A DNA stretch of 64,000 bases from Lanius collurio (Eukaryota > Chordata > Aves > Passeriformes > Laniidae): NCBI GenBank assembly GCA_020086605.1, contig JACBWW010000002.1, positions 22,681,405 to 22,745,404 on the forward strand. The letters run 5' to 3'. The notes beneath the pieces were generated by a model, which saw nothing but the letters and a program-made list of their open reading frames with translations, was not told the DNA's origin and searched no databases. Positions 23,561 through 38,169 of this stretch are shown here, one piece after another. The position numbers and the translations under genes are program-made. How positions within the stretch are numbered: the stretch's first letter is position 1; each line of letters begins with the position of its first letter.

Positions 23561-24880
23561 CAGATTCCCCATTCAGATTGAAATGGCTGTGCACGGCAGA
23601 GAACAGCAGCAACACCTTTGTGTACAGGAAGGGATGTACTCTCACATTACGGCTTTTTACCAGAGAGGCTCCAAGACTGCGAAGACAAAGCATCTCCTAT
23701 CCACTAAGTCATGCAGAACAAACACTGAGGAAGGCAAAAAGCCAGCTGCATTGACAGCGAAGGAGACAACCGAACCACTAACTTCGGCGTGTTGACTACT
23801 GAAGATACTTAGTCACCTCTCAAATGAAATTAATTAATCTCGCTATTGCTATTGTATACGGCATGTAATAGTCTAAACTACGTATCAAGGAACTACATAA
23901 AATGCTACTGAGTATTGTGTCATTATACTCCATGTGCAAGAGCCCACTGTCTCTCTGTCATGAGAACGTCTCAATTTTTAAAAAGCCACCCAGGCCCTTT
24001 CACAGCGTTATCTATTTTGAGAAGGGGATGTGTGGATTTCGTAGCAAACCTTTCTTCCCCCTGTCATTTTTAATCGAGAAAATGTGAAGGAAACTAATGA
24101 CTATGCCCTTGCTCTTTTGCCCTAGCTGTTCTCTCTTTCATTGAAATGTAAACAGCAGCTCAGTGCTGAAGAGAATAAACATTTGCTGTCTCTGGACTAA
24201 CAGTGTATTGGAAAAGCCTAAACCCTGGCTTATTCACTCATTCTTCTACAGCAAATGAGGATGGTGGGCTGTCCTCCCAAATAAATTAATTTTAGTCTGT
24301 CTTGGTCATACCACCATTTCTTTTGGAGCAAGAACACCCACAGTAAACATTACAACAACTTTTCTTTCTTTCTCCAGATGGAAACTTACGAGAACTAGTA
24401 AAGAACTAAGTGCACAAAAGTAAGACACAATCTTAAAAAGTTACTCAAAAGGGAAGAAAGTCAACTTTTAAAATGTTCAAGAGAGAGATCAAGTGATGCA
24501 TTTAATTTCAAAACATATTGTCTGATTTCTCTTTTGATCTAAAGTGAACCTCTCATATCTCATACTTCTTTTTTTTTCAAAAGATGATTTCAAATTGTGC
24601 ATTAGTTTGATTCATAACATTTGAGAAAGTTAAGCTTTCACTTTAAAAATTACTGAGATATTCCAAACCTACTGCATATTTGTTTTAAGAACAGATTTAG
24701 TTCTAAAATCCTATATGCAATGGCAAACAAGAAACCCGAAGACAATTTTATCACACAACATTTCTAATGAAATGCAGCCGTACTGTTAAAAACATCATTA
24801 AAGTGTAGGCTGACTCATCTAACAAAGCAGTCAGATCCATCTGGCCCAATTAGTGAAGCAGTCTACAACTACCAACAGGA

Positions 24881-25014
24881 AAGAAAAAAAAAAAAACAAA
24901 ACCCTAAAAAACCCAAACAAATGACCCCACAATGAAACAACAACAACCAACCAACCAAAACCACCACAAAAAGAAAAAAAAAAAAAAATAGCCCAATCAA
25001 CCTCAAAAAAACCC
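24881..25014. repeat. Long A/C-rich low-complexity tract
   Basis: About 134 bp of poly(A) runs with AACCC, CAACAA and AACC units; the second longest run is 16 A. Same plus-strand A/C bias as the other tracts. Confidence 0.85.
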
Positions 25015-28000
25015 TCATATATTGCTCCATCTGACCTTTACATGCAATTCATGCAGTGAGGTTTAAAAGGGTGCTGGTGAAGTCAGGACCAGTACCAAAC
25101 AAGAGGTACAACCAATCTAACAATGTACTTTAATCTGAGAAGTAAGGAGCATTTGAGATAAAACCATACTGATGCATTAATTATGCCTGCCCATATATAA
25201 TAGTTGCCAACTCTATTATTTTTTTAATTAAAAGCCTATTGGTGTTCTATATAAGGTCTTCATATGCCTGTAGAACATTCAATGCATACCTACACTGCAG
25301 CATCTTAAACTGCACATACAGTGTAAATTTACTGATATATTAGGTGAGACACCACTTATGCACATTAAATGCAGTATGGTCCCAGATACTGCATACACAT
25401 TCTTCTACAGATAAATGTCTGTCACTCCCAACCCCCCCAAGAACAGTTCAACTTCAACTACAGAAATATCGCTCATCTTCACTTAAATAAGAGTTTGTGC
25501 CTGGTATTATTACTAGTACTTTAATAACGATAAAATATTATTTTAATTTTGCGGTTTCTGGTAATATTTTTACATTTAGGACTGTACTATACACTTGTAT
25601 TTGGCCGCTTACAAATAAAAAGAAGCTCCTTTGGCTTACTGTGATGGTAAAAACACAGACTACTATCCACACTTCTTTACCTTGCTCTGCCATTTGAGAA
25701 CAGTTCATCAGTCCAGCTGGACAGCATCCAAAATCAGTATATGGGCTTTATATTTTGGATTGCAGTAAGTTTGTTCTCTTGGTTTTTTGGCTACCCCACA
25801 AGCACCAGACAACAACAAAAATTTGGTTTTGTTTTGGTTTTGATTATGAAAGTATTCAGTCAAAAGGTTCAGGTCACCCTTATTATCAACTGAGCCCCCA
25901 GTTTTAACCCTTCTGAAAGCTCCTATTTCAACCATCTAAGACAGAACACACTGCCAGTCTTACTGAGGAGGGGAAGGGCTATCTCAAGAATAAGAAAACC
26001 CAACTGGTTTACCTAAAGATAACCAGCAAATAATGCAGCAGAAGCTTTTGTGCAAGTCAGTACCTAAAACTGTTGAGTGTGAAGTCTGGATGTTAACTGG
26101 AGAGGCCTAAGTGACAGACTGGTTCATATTCAATTTTATGAATTCTTTTTCCAAAACACCTTTCAGAGGAGGCTGCCAGACTCAGCAAGGATTCCGAAAT
26201 ATCAGCTGCTATGCTTTCCTGAAAGCAATGTATTTTAAACGAGGAAACACATAAATATTCTGGAAGGTGGTGGAGAGTTCACAGAAGCAGTTTTGGGAGT
26301 AGTTTCCTATCCTTCCAAAAGCAAGTGCGGATAGATTAATGAACCAAAGAACTGTTCTTGAGTAAGGGCGTCACGACTGAGACGAGAAGCAACTTCACTG
26401 GCATCAGATCCTTCAGGATTACAAGAGTCTCTCCAAGCAGGATGGTACTCTGGGTTTAATACACTCTTCTCCCTTTCGCAGAACTCGCATGCACACAAAA
26501 AAGACAGGAGAACCATGCTCTGGCTAGTGCCCCTAAGATGTTGCACTTTGAGTATCAACAGAAGAGCTCTGCACTGCGCTAAGTACTTGTCACAGGAAGC
26601 AGAACTGAGACTTAAATCCTCATCAGATCTATTTATACTTCTGAATCAATGAACATTGGTACAAGTGAAGGCATAGACACATGTATCAACCTCCCTTTTC
26701 CAAGAAACTACATGGAAAAACTCTTAAACTCCGCTTTCTAGATGGTGCCATTTTTTGTCTCTCTTAAATCTGGATTATAAGGCAGACAGGGCAGATACTG
26801 TTCTCTGCCAAAAAAGCAACACACCCACGTGCTTTTGAGAAAAAGAAACTTCTATCATCAGAAACACAAAAATAATCCTGACAAAGTTAAGGGAGTATAG
26901 CCATAAACCTGAGGTCAAAGACAGGAAAAGAACGGGTCTCATCAGTCAGACATCTCAAGGATGCGGCAACAGTAAAGTGAGAAGGTAACTGTATAGAGAA
27001 GCACTGAAAGGATAATTTGGAAGAGAAAAAAACAACTCTTCTCCCTCAGAATCCACAGTACAGCCTTATTTCTACGCTTTGAAATGTAATATTTACTTGT
27101 TTGGACTGATACCATATGCTATTAATACTAATGTTTTAGAGCAACATAGACACATTTAATTTCTATAAATACAACTAAGATTTTTCTGAAATTACTTTTT
27201 TTTATCATAAGTAACAGGCTGATAGTCTAAAGCAAAAACTTGGTTTTTCTACTTTTTACATAAGCTTCCCTTGAAACACAAGCTTTTTAGAGAAGCCAAA
27301 AAGTCATAAATTTACTGTTCTTATGTCATTTAAGATTCCTTGCTAATCAACTGTTTTAATTAAACAGGATTCTATTTTGACATTTCTGAGAAAGTAAGTA
27401 AAAAGCAAAGCCTATTAAAAAAAAACCCCAAAGTGATTGACATCAAAACACCAAAAGGACTAATTGTTTTCTCTTTCCCCTCATGATTCTATCACACACA
27501 CCTCCATCACAAATAGGTTACTGAATCTAGAAAGAGAAGCCATGCCTTAAATCACAGGTGCTTTACATTAAATGACATGGAATCATATATATAGTTTCCT
27601 TAGTTCCCCTGAACCTTAATATTCAGCTGAAAGCCTACGTGTGATTCACATTTGATGAAAATTGACTAAACAGACTAAAACGCAACAAAAATAAATAAAA
27701 TCAGCACCTAAGGTATGTTGGGGATTACATCTCAACTACATAACAGAAGTTGTCTTAGCAAAGATTTCTTAAGTTTTCAAGTCAAATAGAGGCTTGTAGT
27801 AAAAATTAATTCCTAGATTCCAAACTTAAACCACTGATGCACACAACTGTGCATCTTTCAAGTTCTTAGAAGTAACCTACACTAAGATTTTTGGAAGTCT
27901 GTACACTTCAGTTGTACTAAGTACTACTGATCTTCATAGGATCTTGTTACTGAAGCCACTTAGGATCTTTTAAAAAAAATCCTTTATACAGTAGTGAAAG

Positions 28001-31000
28001 AAAGTATTATTTAAAAACTATTAATAGTTGTATGTTAAAACTGCTAGTAACAGATTACTTCTAAATGCTGGAAAATATATCAAATATAAAGCACGACATA
28101 ATAAGAAGAAATTGTGTTATTTATCAGGTTTAGTGTCTTACATGCTTCACTTTACTCTCCAACCATTGCAGAATTATTTACATGGACACAATGGATGACA
28201 TTTTCTCAAATGATACTGGTAGAGTTCCTTTAAGGTTGCCCAGTTAATGAGGATTCCTGTTAGATTCTGCACAACTGCTTCTCTTCCCATTTAATTTCTA
28301 AGGAAGACAAAACCTGTAATTTAATGCCTAGTTTATCTGCAGCACAAAGGCAACATAGCTAAAGATACATATATAATATTAAAAGTCTCTCCACAAAAAT
28401 ATTTCACCAAAACACAGAATTTAGGCTTAGGCAACATACATACAAAAAATTTTGAATAAATTCTAAACTGAAATCAATGAATACACACTTATTAGTACAA
28501 CTCTTTTTATGAAAATCACTTTCCCCTACAATCTCCAATCCCGTAGGATAATATAAACTTTATGCATTCTTCTGATTCCAAGAATCACCTGTAAAACTAC
28601 TTAGACTGCTACAGAAGAACGAGCATTCCAGTAATGACCCATCACATATTTATCATTAAGTAAACATTTACCTCTCAGAATATTTAAAAAAACAGTAAGG
28701 GGCTCTCACCACATTTTACAGATGAAAAAGTTAAGGTTTATTTAAAGTACCATTCCTATCATAGGAGAAAATAAGTGCTGCTATGACCTGATTTATTTTA
28801 AAAGCCTGATTTTTTTTTTTTATGTTTATCTTTCTTGAATCTGATTGACCTCTGGATCTTCAAAAGTAAGAGATTTCCCTGAAGCTCCCCTCACTGCCAA
28901 GTAATAAAGCATCTCTTTGAAGACTTCTCCACCATCCCCTAAGAGAGGAGCTGACACTGCAATGATCACTAAAGGAGTCCTCCTCCACAGCCCAACCACC
29001 TTCTTTGGAAATTAATCAGTGATTTCAGAAATGACTACTGAAAGGCAAATACAGGCTTTTCTCCTGCAGGCATTAAGAAAAAACAGTATTCTTCCCAATG
29101 CTGTATCAATAGTCTATCTGTTCCAAATGCCAGGATACCATTAACTGACAAATCAGATGAGCACAGCGTTACCATTAATACTACAGCGGGTTTAGACCAG
29201 GAGAAATCCAGACACTCGTCTTAGCTCCACTGGTCTGTCTTTCAGAACTTACCTTACAAGACAAAAAAAAAAGGGACTATTTTCCTGCAAACAGCTTTTC
29301 TGCACAATACATGAAGATTTTATTATTCAATACATCTGATGTCTGTTGACAGTAATGATTTTGACTGTTAATTCTAACACACTAAGCACGCAAGCTTTAT
29401 TTTATAACTTTGAAACTTTTCTTTAAGACCCTAGAAGCTGCTGTCTGCTCATTAAAAATTGAAACCTCAGACTAGCAGACATAAAAATAAGGCCACCAGC
29501 TGCCTAACATAGCCAAAAGGCTGAGCAAGGAACTGGAATTGCCCACTTCCATTACCACAGCACTCAAGTGCCCGTGTGTACATTTGACAAATCACTACTC
29601 CACCTTCTAGTTCCATTTCACCTGATGTACCACTTGCTTGCTTTAGTACAACTGTATCAGCGTAGCTGCCAAGAAAGTCAGAGTAGCCAAAGTTAGAATT
29701 CTGTTTTCAAACTAGGACACAAGCTAGAGAATGAAGGAATCATAAAGATTCTAAGATGAGGGCATAGCAATGCATGCAATTACATGACCGAAAATTAGTC
29801 TTCATGAAAACCGCTTCAAATGATCATAAGACAGCCAACTCCAAATGGTGGTTTTGGGGCTTTGATGTTTTCAGTCTCATGAAAAAGGATTTGTAAAGTA
29901 CAATTTTGGAGGCTGTAGCAAAGTATCTATCAAAGGCTGGAATTATTTATTTATAAACACAGAAGCAGAACTTCTTAGTATCTACAGCTGTGCTTGGTCA
30001 AATAGAAAACCTCACATCTTCCAATCCATTTATAAAAAGCTGCAATATCAAAGGACTGGATATAGTGCTAGAGACCTCTGACTTCATTAGATTTGCTGTT
30101 CCTTCTATCCAGTATTTCCAAGTGATCTGGAATATAAAACACGTCTCACTTTACAATTCAAGTTTAAACTGATTAGCACAATTTACTACATACACAGATG
30201 TTGTGAAAACATTAAAATTAGCTAATAATGGTAATACTGAAAATGTAGAAAGCAGTACTGTTTTCATTAAGCTATCCCTACTAATAAAACATGTTTGAAA
30301 ATAAGGCAGAGATTTTAGAATGTGAAATAGAGAAGATGAAAGAAAAAAAATTATAAAACCCATACCATTTCCAACAACACACAAGAAATATACTACTTAA
30401 TAGGGAAAAGCATTTAAGACTCTATCAACTGTTTTCCAAGCCATGCAACTTTCCAGTAAGATCTCATGTAATCACTTTCCAGGATGGTTTACCACTCCCC
30501 AATTTATTATAAAGTATGCTACAAATGGCCTCGTCCAAAATCATATAAGCTATTTAACATAATCAGTTCCAATCTCTTATATCATGCCCACCTGTGTTAA
30601 TCCTGGTAACGGTATCCATAATTCCCACATTAAAGTCTTAGCCTATAAACAAGTTGTGAAAGAAAAACAAACCATATTCCACTGCTGGAAGCTCAGGTAT
30701 TTCTATACTGTTTTAAAATAAAAACACTTAAGTTTTCTATCGAATAGCAGGTGAAAAACCCTTGGTGATTTTCCACAGGTTAGAATTTTGTGTCTGACAT
30801 CAAAATAGCATAATGTGGACCAACTAGATGACTGTAAATCATCAGTCAGCATTAAACCACAGATGTCTGCATGACAAACTTTACTTTAGTACAATTAGAA
30901 ATCTGTATTTCAAAACTAACACTGGCAATAAAGAATGCTTTAAATAGCTGAGAAAGGGAAATGTTTACTGGTTCCTTTACTATTGTTTCACACAAAAATC

Positions 31001-32289
31001 TTTGCAATTGCTAAGATCCTTCCAGAAACCACTCTAAAGTGACTCATACATGAAGTGATCTGGCCTTAATATAGTCTGGTTAGTGTTAAGCATTAAAATG
31101 TGTTAAAAGTGCAGGATAACAAAGTCCTACGCTTTATACTACATCTCCCAGGAATCACAGTTCTACAATTACCATTTCTTTCACTTAGGTATAAAGTTGC
31201 AATATCAGAAAAGAAAATCTGCCAACCAAAACTCAACTGTAACTAGAAATGAAGGATAAGTAAAATAATGCATGGGTAAATCACTGCAGTTTTGTCACCA
31301 TCTTCATTAAGATGGCCAGACAAGGAGAATTGTAGCCTAATCATCTGCTTTTTGAAAAAGTGGAGAAATGCTTTACCAAGATTTTATATAAAGATCCCAA
31401 CTTACATTTTCTGTTCCAGGACCATCAAGAGAAAACAAACAAAAGTATGTAAGAAGAAATAGTAAGAAGGAAAATCTACTAGAGGAAGCACTGAGAAAAT
31501 AGTCAAGACTAGAGGAAGGAAATTTAAAAAAATGGGATGAAAAATTAAAAAGAAGTTACAGGTACCACAAAACAAATCACTAGAATAGGTCAATACCATT
31601 TTTTCTTTCAACTATGTCTACCAAAAAACCAAATAGATTAAGCTCATTTCTGGAAGACAGACAAAACCCATGCAGAACCTAATTAGAGCTCCTACTCAAT
31701 GCATAATCCTGCTTTGGAAGGGCATGTCCCGACTGAGTTTCAGGCAACAGAGCGCCTTTGTTCTCTTTGAGAGGAGTCCATTTTCTAAGTTTCCCAAAGT
31801 CTTTTCCAGAATTTAGATCTACAATTTCTCTAGTTATACATTTGTAACACCTTAAATAAATGAATAGAGGATGGTGGAGAAGAATAAAAAAGGGAAAACA
31901 GAGGGTATTCAACAGTAACTGTAGGTTGGCACAACTAACTAATTTCCTTGGGCTCTAGAAGCCATCAGAGATGTCCAGAAGAAGATTCAGAGTAACAGCT
32001 GGATTAAGGTGTTTATAAGCAACTGTTGGAGAAGCTTCTTTCTCCCATTAGTATAAGGAAAGCCTAAGGGTTAACAAGAATCCCTACGAACTGCTACCTA
32101 AGTTATAAGCTAGTAAAACTAGACATATTTACATAGTTATATTAGCTCATGAATATGTCTAAATCACTATAAATCTGTATTTGTCATTTAATTATTTGTC
32201 AACTTTCTGAAAATGCAAAGTTGAAAACCAATTTATAATCATATTAAAACCAGCACATTTTATGTCTCTTTTCAAAATTATTCTCATCA

Positions 32290-32503
32290 CAGAATCACAC
32301 AATGATTGGACTTGGAAGGGACCTCATGACACAATCCAATCCTCACCCAGAGCAGGTTGCAGAGTATGGCATCCAGGTGGGTTTTAAATATCTCCAGAGA
32401 AAGAGACTCCACAACCTCTCTGGGAAGCGTGTTCCAGGGCTTTGTCATCCTGAACAATATTCTGATGAATAAGTCTAATTTTCTTCTTTGTTCCATGACG
32501 ATC
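32290..32503 (-). mobile_element. CR1 LINE fragment, 3' end with end of ORF2
   Basis: On the plus strand this begins with AGAATCACACAATGATTGG and GGAAGGGACCTCA, the reverse complement of the typical CR1 3' end, followed by CACAACCTCTCTGGGAAGCG and TTCCAGGGCTTTGTCATCCT, hallmarks of avian CR1. The minus-strand frame (32287-32505) is open for 72 codons and includes PWNTLPREVVESLSLEIF, the C-terminal end of the CR1 reverse-transcriptase protein. The copy is 5'-truncated to roughly 215 bp, as is usual for CR1. It lies in the same orientation as QKI. It is a dead fragment without a reverse-transcriptase catalytic region. Confidence 0.92.
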
Positions 32504-33079
32504 ATTTCAGGAAAGTTGACAAATATAAGAAAATTTAAACCAGATTTACCTCAACTCAGATGAAAATCATCAAGATATGCTGTAGTAAATATGGTCTCAA
32601 AAAACCATTTCTATTCAACAGATATTATTTTGGTGGTAATGATCTACAGTTTCCACCACAGTACACAGTGAGGGAGAGAACTACTTCTCACTTGCAGCTG
32701 GCCCAAAATAATTTTGTAAATACTAAAGTCAACTTGAAAATTTAACACTGCAGTGACATATCAAGTACAATACGTAAACACTTCCTATGTGAACTAGTGT
32801 TAAGAAATTCTTGTTTTATTTTTAAAACTCAGACTTGCATGACAGTAAATACTTTCAGGGAAGTAAGACCATTAAAATGAATAGCAGAATTTTACTTAAG
32901 GACTGCTCAATACAACTCTCATAATTCTTTATTCAATTTGTGAATAAGCTAGTGAAATCACCAGTACTAGACATATCAGACAGTGGAAAACACAAAGAAG
33001 AACACTTACAATGCACTTTTGTTTTCCACTGCCATATCAGAAATTCACTGTAGCAGGATATTTTCACTCTCATGCTATT

Positions 33080-33103
33080 TGCAGGTGAACAAATTCACTT
33101 GCA
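33080..33103. promoter_or_regulatory. Palindromic pair of E-boxes
   Basis: Arms TGCAGGTGAA and TTCACTTGCA flank a 4-nt CAAA centre; nine of ten positions pair exactly, the tenth being G/T. The arms hold the E-boxes CAGGTG and CACTTG in inverted orientation, a type bound by SNAI/ZEB and bHLH factors. Site content is seen; binding is inferred. Confidence 0.3.
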
Positions 33104-36100
33104 GCTGTACAGAAATTTGTTTATTTAAGGGAGGTCTGCTGCAGTACCATTTTTCCCTGTCTGCCTGTTCTCAGGCTGCCAATTCTGTCAGTGCTAAACC
33201 AGGCCTGACTGCGTAGCAAGTCAGTCAGCGAGGTTAAGCTCTCCACCAAATGGACTTGCCACACGGTCAGATGAAGGCCAGAGCGTTCTGATGCAAAACA
33301 GGAAGCAGGAACAGCAAATCATGAAGGAATGGCAGGACTGCAGCAGCCCTTGGTTCATACGGTCATGGAAACATTAAGCCCGCTTCATGCTGCTAAAAAT
33401 AACACACTATCACCTCTCCTCCACATCAAAAAGTTTACCTCGTTATCTAGCAGTCGCTGCCAAGATGTTTGGCTGCTTCACTGCCCTTCGTAGAGAGCTT
33501 CCCGTCTGATCGTTCACCCTGAGAGACTTCTATCGGAACTGACAAAGCAGACATAACGTAGGAATTTCCTAAAATGCTCTTAAGGACAGCAGTATCCTTT
33601 TTCCGCTGCTGTATCACTTACTAATTTCATGACTTGAACTGGATAAGCAGCAAACAATGGATTGCATAGCATGACCAACATTTCAACAGGGAAAATATAC
33701 AAGGCAGCACTATATTCTCACTTGTGAAAGCAAAACTGTAAAACCAATGCACCATGCAGGAATGAATTCAAAAGAGCTATTCAAGAAAGTCAAATTGCAT
33801 GCAGAATTTATTGTGGCTTTTTAGATGGTTACCACAAAAATGAAATCTTCTAATATATTTCAAATGTCAAGTTTTGCTAGTCTTAATTACAGAGCAACAA
33901 ATTATGTATAGCATTACTATAATAATGATGTTATTTTTCTTTAACTAAGGCTAGAGTAGAGCACAGTTAAACATTCTTAAATTAAATTTTTTTTCTCTGT
34001 ATTTTGCAATGGAATTCACAGCACACCAAGTTCTCAGGGTAAAAATTAAGACATGTTTGAGTTTACTCTAAATAGCTGAAAATAAACCATAATGAACATT
34101 ACAACCACACTTACATGGAAGGTATTAGAAATTTACTTTAATTAATAAACACTCACCACACTTGTTGAAAGCAGTGTTTTAGAAAGAAACACTTTTAGCT
34201 TATTTAGCTTTAAAATAAACCACTCTACCAACACTATTGCCCCTTCACAATATTCTCTCCTGTTATATAAAGAAACTATGTTGTATATAGGTGTGACTGA
34301 AAACAGAAACACCATCAAAATAACAGCTCTAGTAACAGGGACTAAACAGGAGGAGGACATACCAAGCACCACTATAAAATATGTTCCAATTTGTAAAAAT
34401 GCCATATACAGCACATTTACTTTCCCATACAGCTAAATTAAAAGATATTCAAGACCAAAAAGTCAAAAATCATTATCAAAGGCAAGATCTAAATATAGGA
34501 GCAAGATGAAACAAGCTTCTACTGAAACATTTTTTCCTACCCATCACAACTGTAAAATTCTACATAGTAGTGGCAAACTATAAACTAAGTTAGACAGGGA
34601 GCATCACTGAATAATTGTGTTGTAGCTGTCTTCCAAGAAGATGGAGGCAGCAACCAAGTAAAACTACAGCTGCCCCAACATAAGAAAAGCAATAAAAAAA
34701 TCTGAATAACATTGTTCCAGACCAACTTAGAATAGCTAACTAGAAACCAAAAATATTATCTTTTCCTCTGGAAGGAAACATGTGGAATCAAAAGGGAAAA
34801 GGGGTAAAAAGTATTCATCCATAATTTGAATTTTGTCATACATGCTTCATCCAACACAAAGCTGGCTAGCATAAAGGTGAATTAGTAATTAAACAAGACA
34901 TGGTCATCTGTAAAATGAAAGGAAAATCTAGATAAACTCATCCAGCTAGAAAGATTTATTCAACACTTCTTAGAAGCCTACCATTTCTGGCAGAGGAGTT
35001 CAGCCCTACAGCCCAGGAGCTCAAAGAACAACTAAAACCACTAATGATGCTCTGATTTGGTATGCTTCATTATTATGTATGTCCCCCTAAAAAGGTTCTG
35101 AGTTTTTTCTTCTGTTCTACAGTGGACAATCAACCCAGATGACCTTTTCCCTCTCCTTTGCAAGAGATTCACCCATCCTCACGTTAACTCTTGCAAATAA
35201 CAAACAGCTCTCAAAGTTCCCACAATAAAGAGAGATCAATGATCTGGAGGATCAGAAGGAGGCATAAGGAGGAGTACAACTTGATGTGATCCCTAAAGTC
35301 TGCAGACTGCTTTTTTAATTCTACTTCCTTTTTAAGAAAAACATGAAAGAAGTAATACTGTATGATCTTGCAGGTCTAGATAAAGATCAGTATCTCACTG
35401 AACGATGGGAAAAGAATTAGTCCTATGTAACTTGCAGTACAGTACAGCCAAAAAAATTTAAAAAAAAGTTTCATGTTAAAGAAATGTAAATTAAATACAA
35501 ATGAATAATAATGAAAAAAAAAGTTGGCCTTTCTCCTTAAGGAGAAAAATATGGCTTGTTCAGCCAGTCTTCCTCAAGTTGAGCTTTTCATTTCTAAAGA
35601 TAAACTACTTGACTGTACAACTATCTTGGTAAAAATGCAAGAGCAAGTGGAAAGGGAAAATATTAATTCACATCCACGGGGGAAAAAAAAAATCGCTAAT
35701 GATCCAGATTCATAAATGTAGGAAACACACTTTAGTACTGAAATAGTCTCTGTTCATCCAAGAACACTCAAATAGAAATCCATTTTAAGAAATGTGCCTA
35801 TTTGTGTGCTGTAGCTAGAAAATGTAATTAGGCTTTTTAACATCTTGAGTACAAAAATAACTGATCATTCCAAGAAATTAGCAACTAATTTCCATCTCTG
35901 AACACTAGAACACTAACACATTTCTGAAATTTATCTCATAAACCCAAAGCATTGTCACACTGTATGGCAAGAATGAAATGAGTCTTCTTTCCTACAAAGT
36001 CTCAAATGTTAATGAAGTTGGACAGTAATAGAACAGAAATACATTTACTTTTTTTTCAATTTTGACATTGATCTGAAAAACAGTAAAAGCAGCAGGTATT

Positions 36101-38169
36101 CTACCACATGAAAGGGAATTTGCAATTTTTCATTCTTACATCTTAGAGTACCTTTGTAACCTTCCAACATCCACAGTTTCACTCAGACTGTGCTAATTCA
36201 CTATGATTTCCTTTTTTCCCTACGCTTATCCTGATTATCTGAAGGTTTATGACTTCCCTCACAGAAGTTTTCAATTCCCATCTTTTAACACTAAACTGAA
36301 TTTTTCAGCTCTCAAACTGCCTGAAGCCACAATTCCATTTTTTATGCTAATTGAACAGATGCAATAGGTAGTACAAAACCAAGTTCACCTATATACCAAT
36401 TCATTAGTATGTATTACACATACCTGTTTTAGCAAGGCACATTTTTGAGAAATTAGAGCCAACAGACGTTTAACTCTTGTGCAAGTAGTATGTACCACCC
36501 AAATCTCTTATGCCTATGCATAACATATAAATATGATAATGAAGTGAACTGACAAAGTCTGTTCAGACAATAGTCAGCCCTGTGTTGTTACTTTTCATTA
36601 AAGGGGAAAATCAGTTATTTCTGCAATCAGGATTACAGTGTTTCCCCAACTGATTAGGCTACTACACAAGGCAGAGTGCTTTCAAGACAAAGAGCTGGCT
36701 GTCACTTTCACTGTGAAAGAAGTACTAATGCATTACTTGTTTTCTGAGGCTCAGAATGCAACAGATCCACAAAACAAGCACAACACAAACATACACAGAG
36801 TATACAGATCACTACTACAGACATATTGGGGGTTTGTAACCTATCAGGTCATCCTGAAGTTGACCCTTCTGTCGTATTATTCAGCAATAAGGAAGAGGTA
36901 GAAGAAGGAAGAAACACCTGACAAAATTAAGTCACACAGAAGCTTGGTTTTTAAACTGTTTGCTCTGCAGTAGCTAAAGAATGAACATAAGGTTATTCAA
37001 AATTTTGCCTGTATAAAAATCCTGACTATAAACTCCATCCTAATGTGCTCAAGGTCTCTTTAACAAGGGAGCAAATTCTGAAGATCTACTTTCTCTAGTT
37101 GTCTTCTGCTTTCAGAAATTGACAATGTGAAATGTCAAGAGGTCTAAATCACATTTTTTCGTATCTCCTGCTTAAGAGTCTACCATTTTTTGATAATTCA
37201 GAAATTAAGACTCTCTCCCTATCTATCTTTCCTAACTTTTAAAAATGTCTTCTGAATAAATCTGCTTATAGAGACAGCATGTGTCACCACAAGTTTCCTC
37301 ACAGCCAGCATCTATTAGCATTCACTAAATACTCAAAATCAGTAGGTCATTTTAATACCACCTTCTACTTTCTTTCACAAGATAGTCTCAATTTTTCCTC
37401 GTAATATGGAAAGATCGAATTAATTCTTATCATTTTATAGGGGAACAAAAGTGGTAAAAATGAGCAAAAGATGCAAGTTAATGGCATGGGATGCACTACA
37501 CAGCCACACTGAGTCACCTTGATTTGAGTGCGAATGCAGAGAATATCTAAGAGAAGGGCTCTCACAGGGTAATTCTGGTCTCTGAAAAAAGATTTAAGTC
37601 ATCTAGCTATGCAGAAGCCAGTTTATGTTGTCAGGAAATGAGAAACACAACCATTTTCCAGTTTCCCTACATTTACTTTTCCCCAGTATACTGACAGCAA
37701 AGTTTTTTGATACTAAAGGGTTTTGTTCTTTCTGCAAAATGTTTAATGTGATGATCTAAAAAAACATGCCTTCGTTTCTTAAAATATCAGAATCATCTCA
37801 AAGTGAAACATAAAAGCATGTCATATTTCCCCAGCCTTAAAGTGAAGAATACTAATACTGAAGGAAAGACAGAAAACTAGTGTTTGTAACAGTTCAGCAT
37901 TGCCTTCTAAAGGTGATAACTATTTCCTGTATCTGTATCTAAAACAGGCAAAAAAAAGACAATATCTCTTTAAAATACTATTCTATTATAAGGAAAATTC
38001 AATCTGGGATGAGACATGCTTAAAGATCACTAGAGTACTACAAAATCATATCTGAACTTCCTTCTAGGATGCCACTCTGCAGGCTTACTCTTACACCGGT
38101 AGTAAATTAACTGTATTTCAAAAGTACCCTCTGAAAATGAAAATCAAAGGCTTGGATACAAATACTTAC

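Larger units (their letters stand above)
6278..38169 (-). other. QKI: QKI intron between exons 4 and 5 (31.9 kb)
   Basis: A 31,892-bp intron with a consensus GTAAGT donor. Most of it is AT-rich unique sequence. Within it I see A/C-rich tracts (8768-8814, 17122-17174, 24881-25014), a GC-rich patch (8836-9250), small microsatellites (9964-9977, 21669-21683), a CpG-rich patch (15740-16150), a possible conserved element (23150-23560), a CR1 LINE fragment (32290-32503) and an E-box palindrome (33080-33103). In 9260-15740, 16250-23150, 25015-32285 and 33560-38169 I see nothing beyond ordinary intron. No tRNA, snRNA or processed pseudogene was recognised. Confidence 0.85.

Noticed and set aside
27484..27500. 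TGATTCTATCACACAC as a plus-strand CR1 tail
   Set aside because: The upstream sequence has no CR1 resemblance; the short match is not enough.
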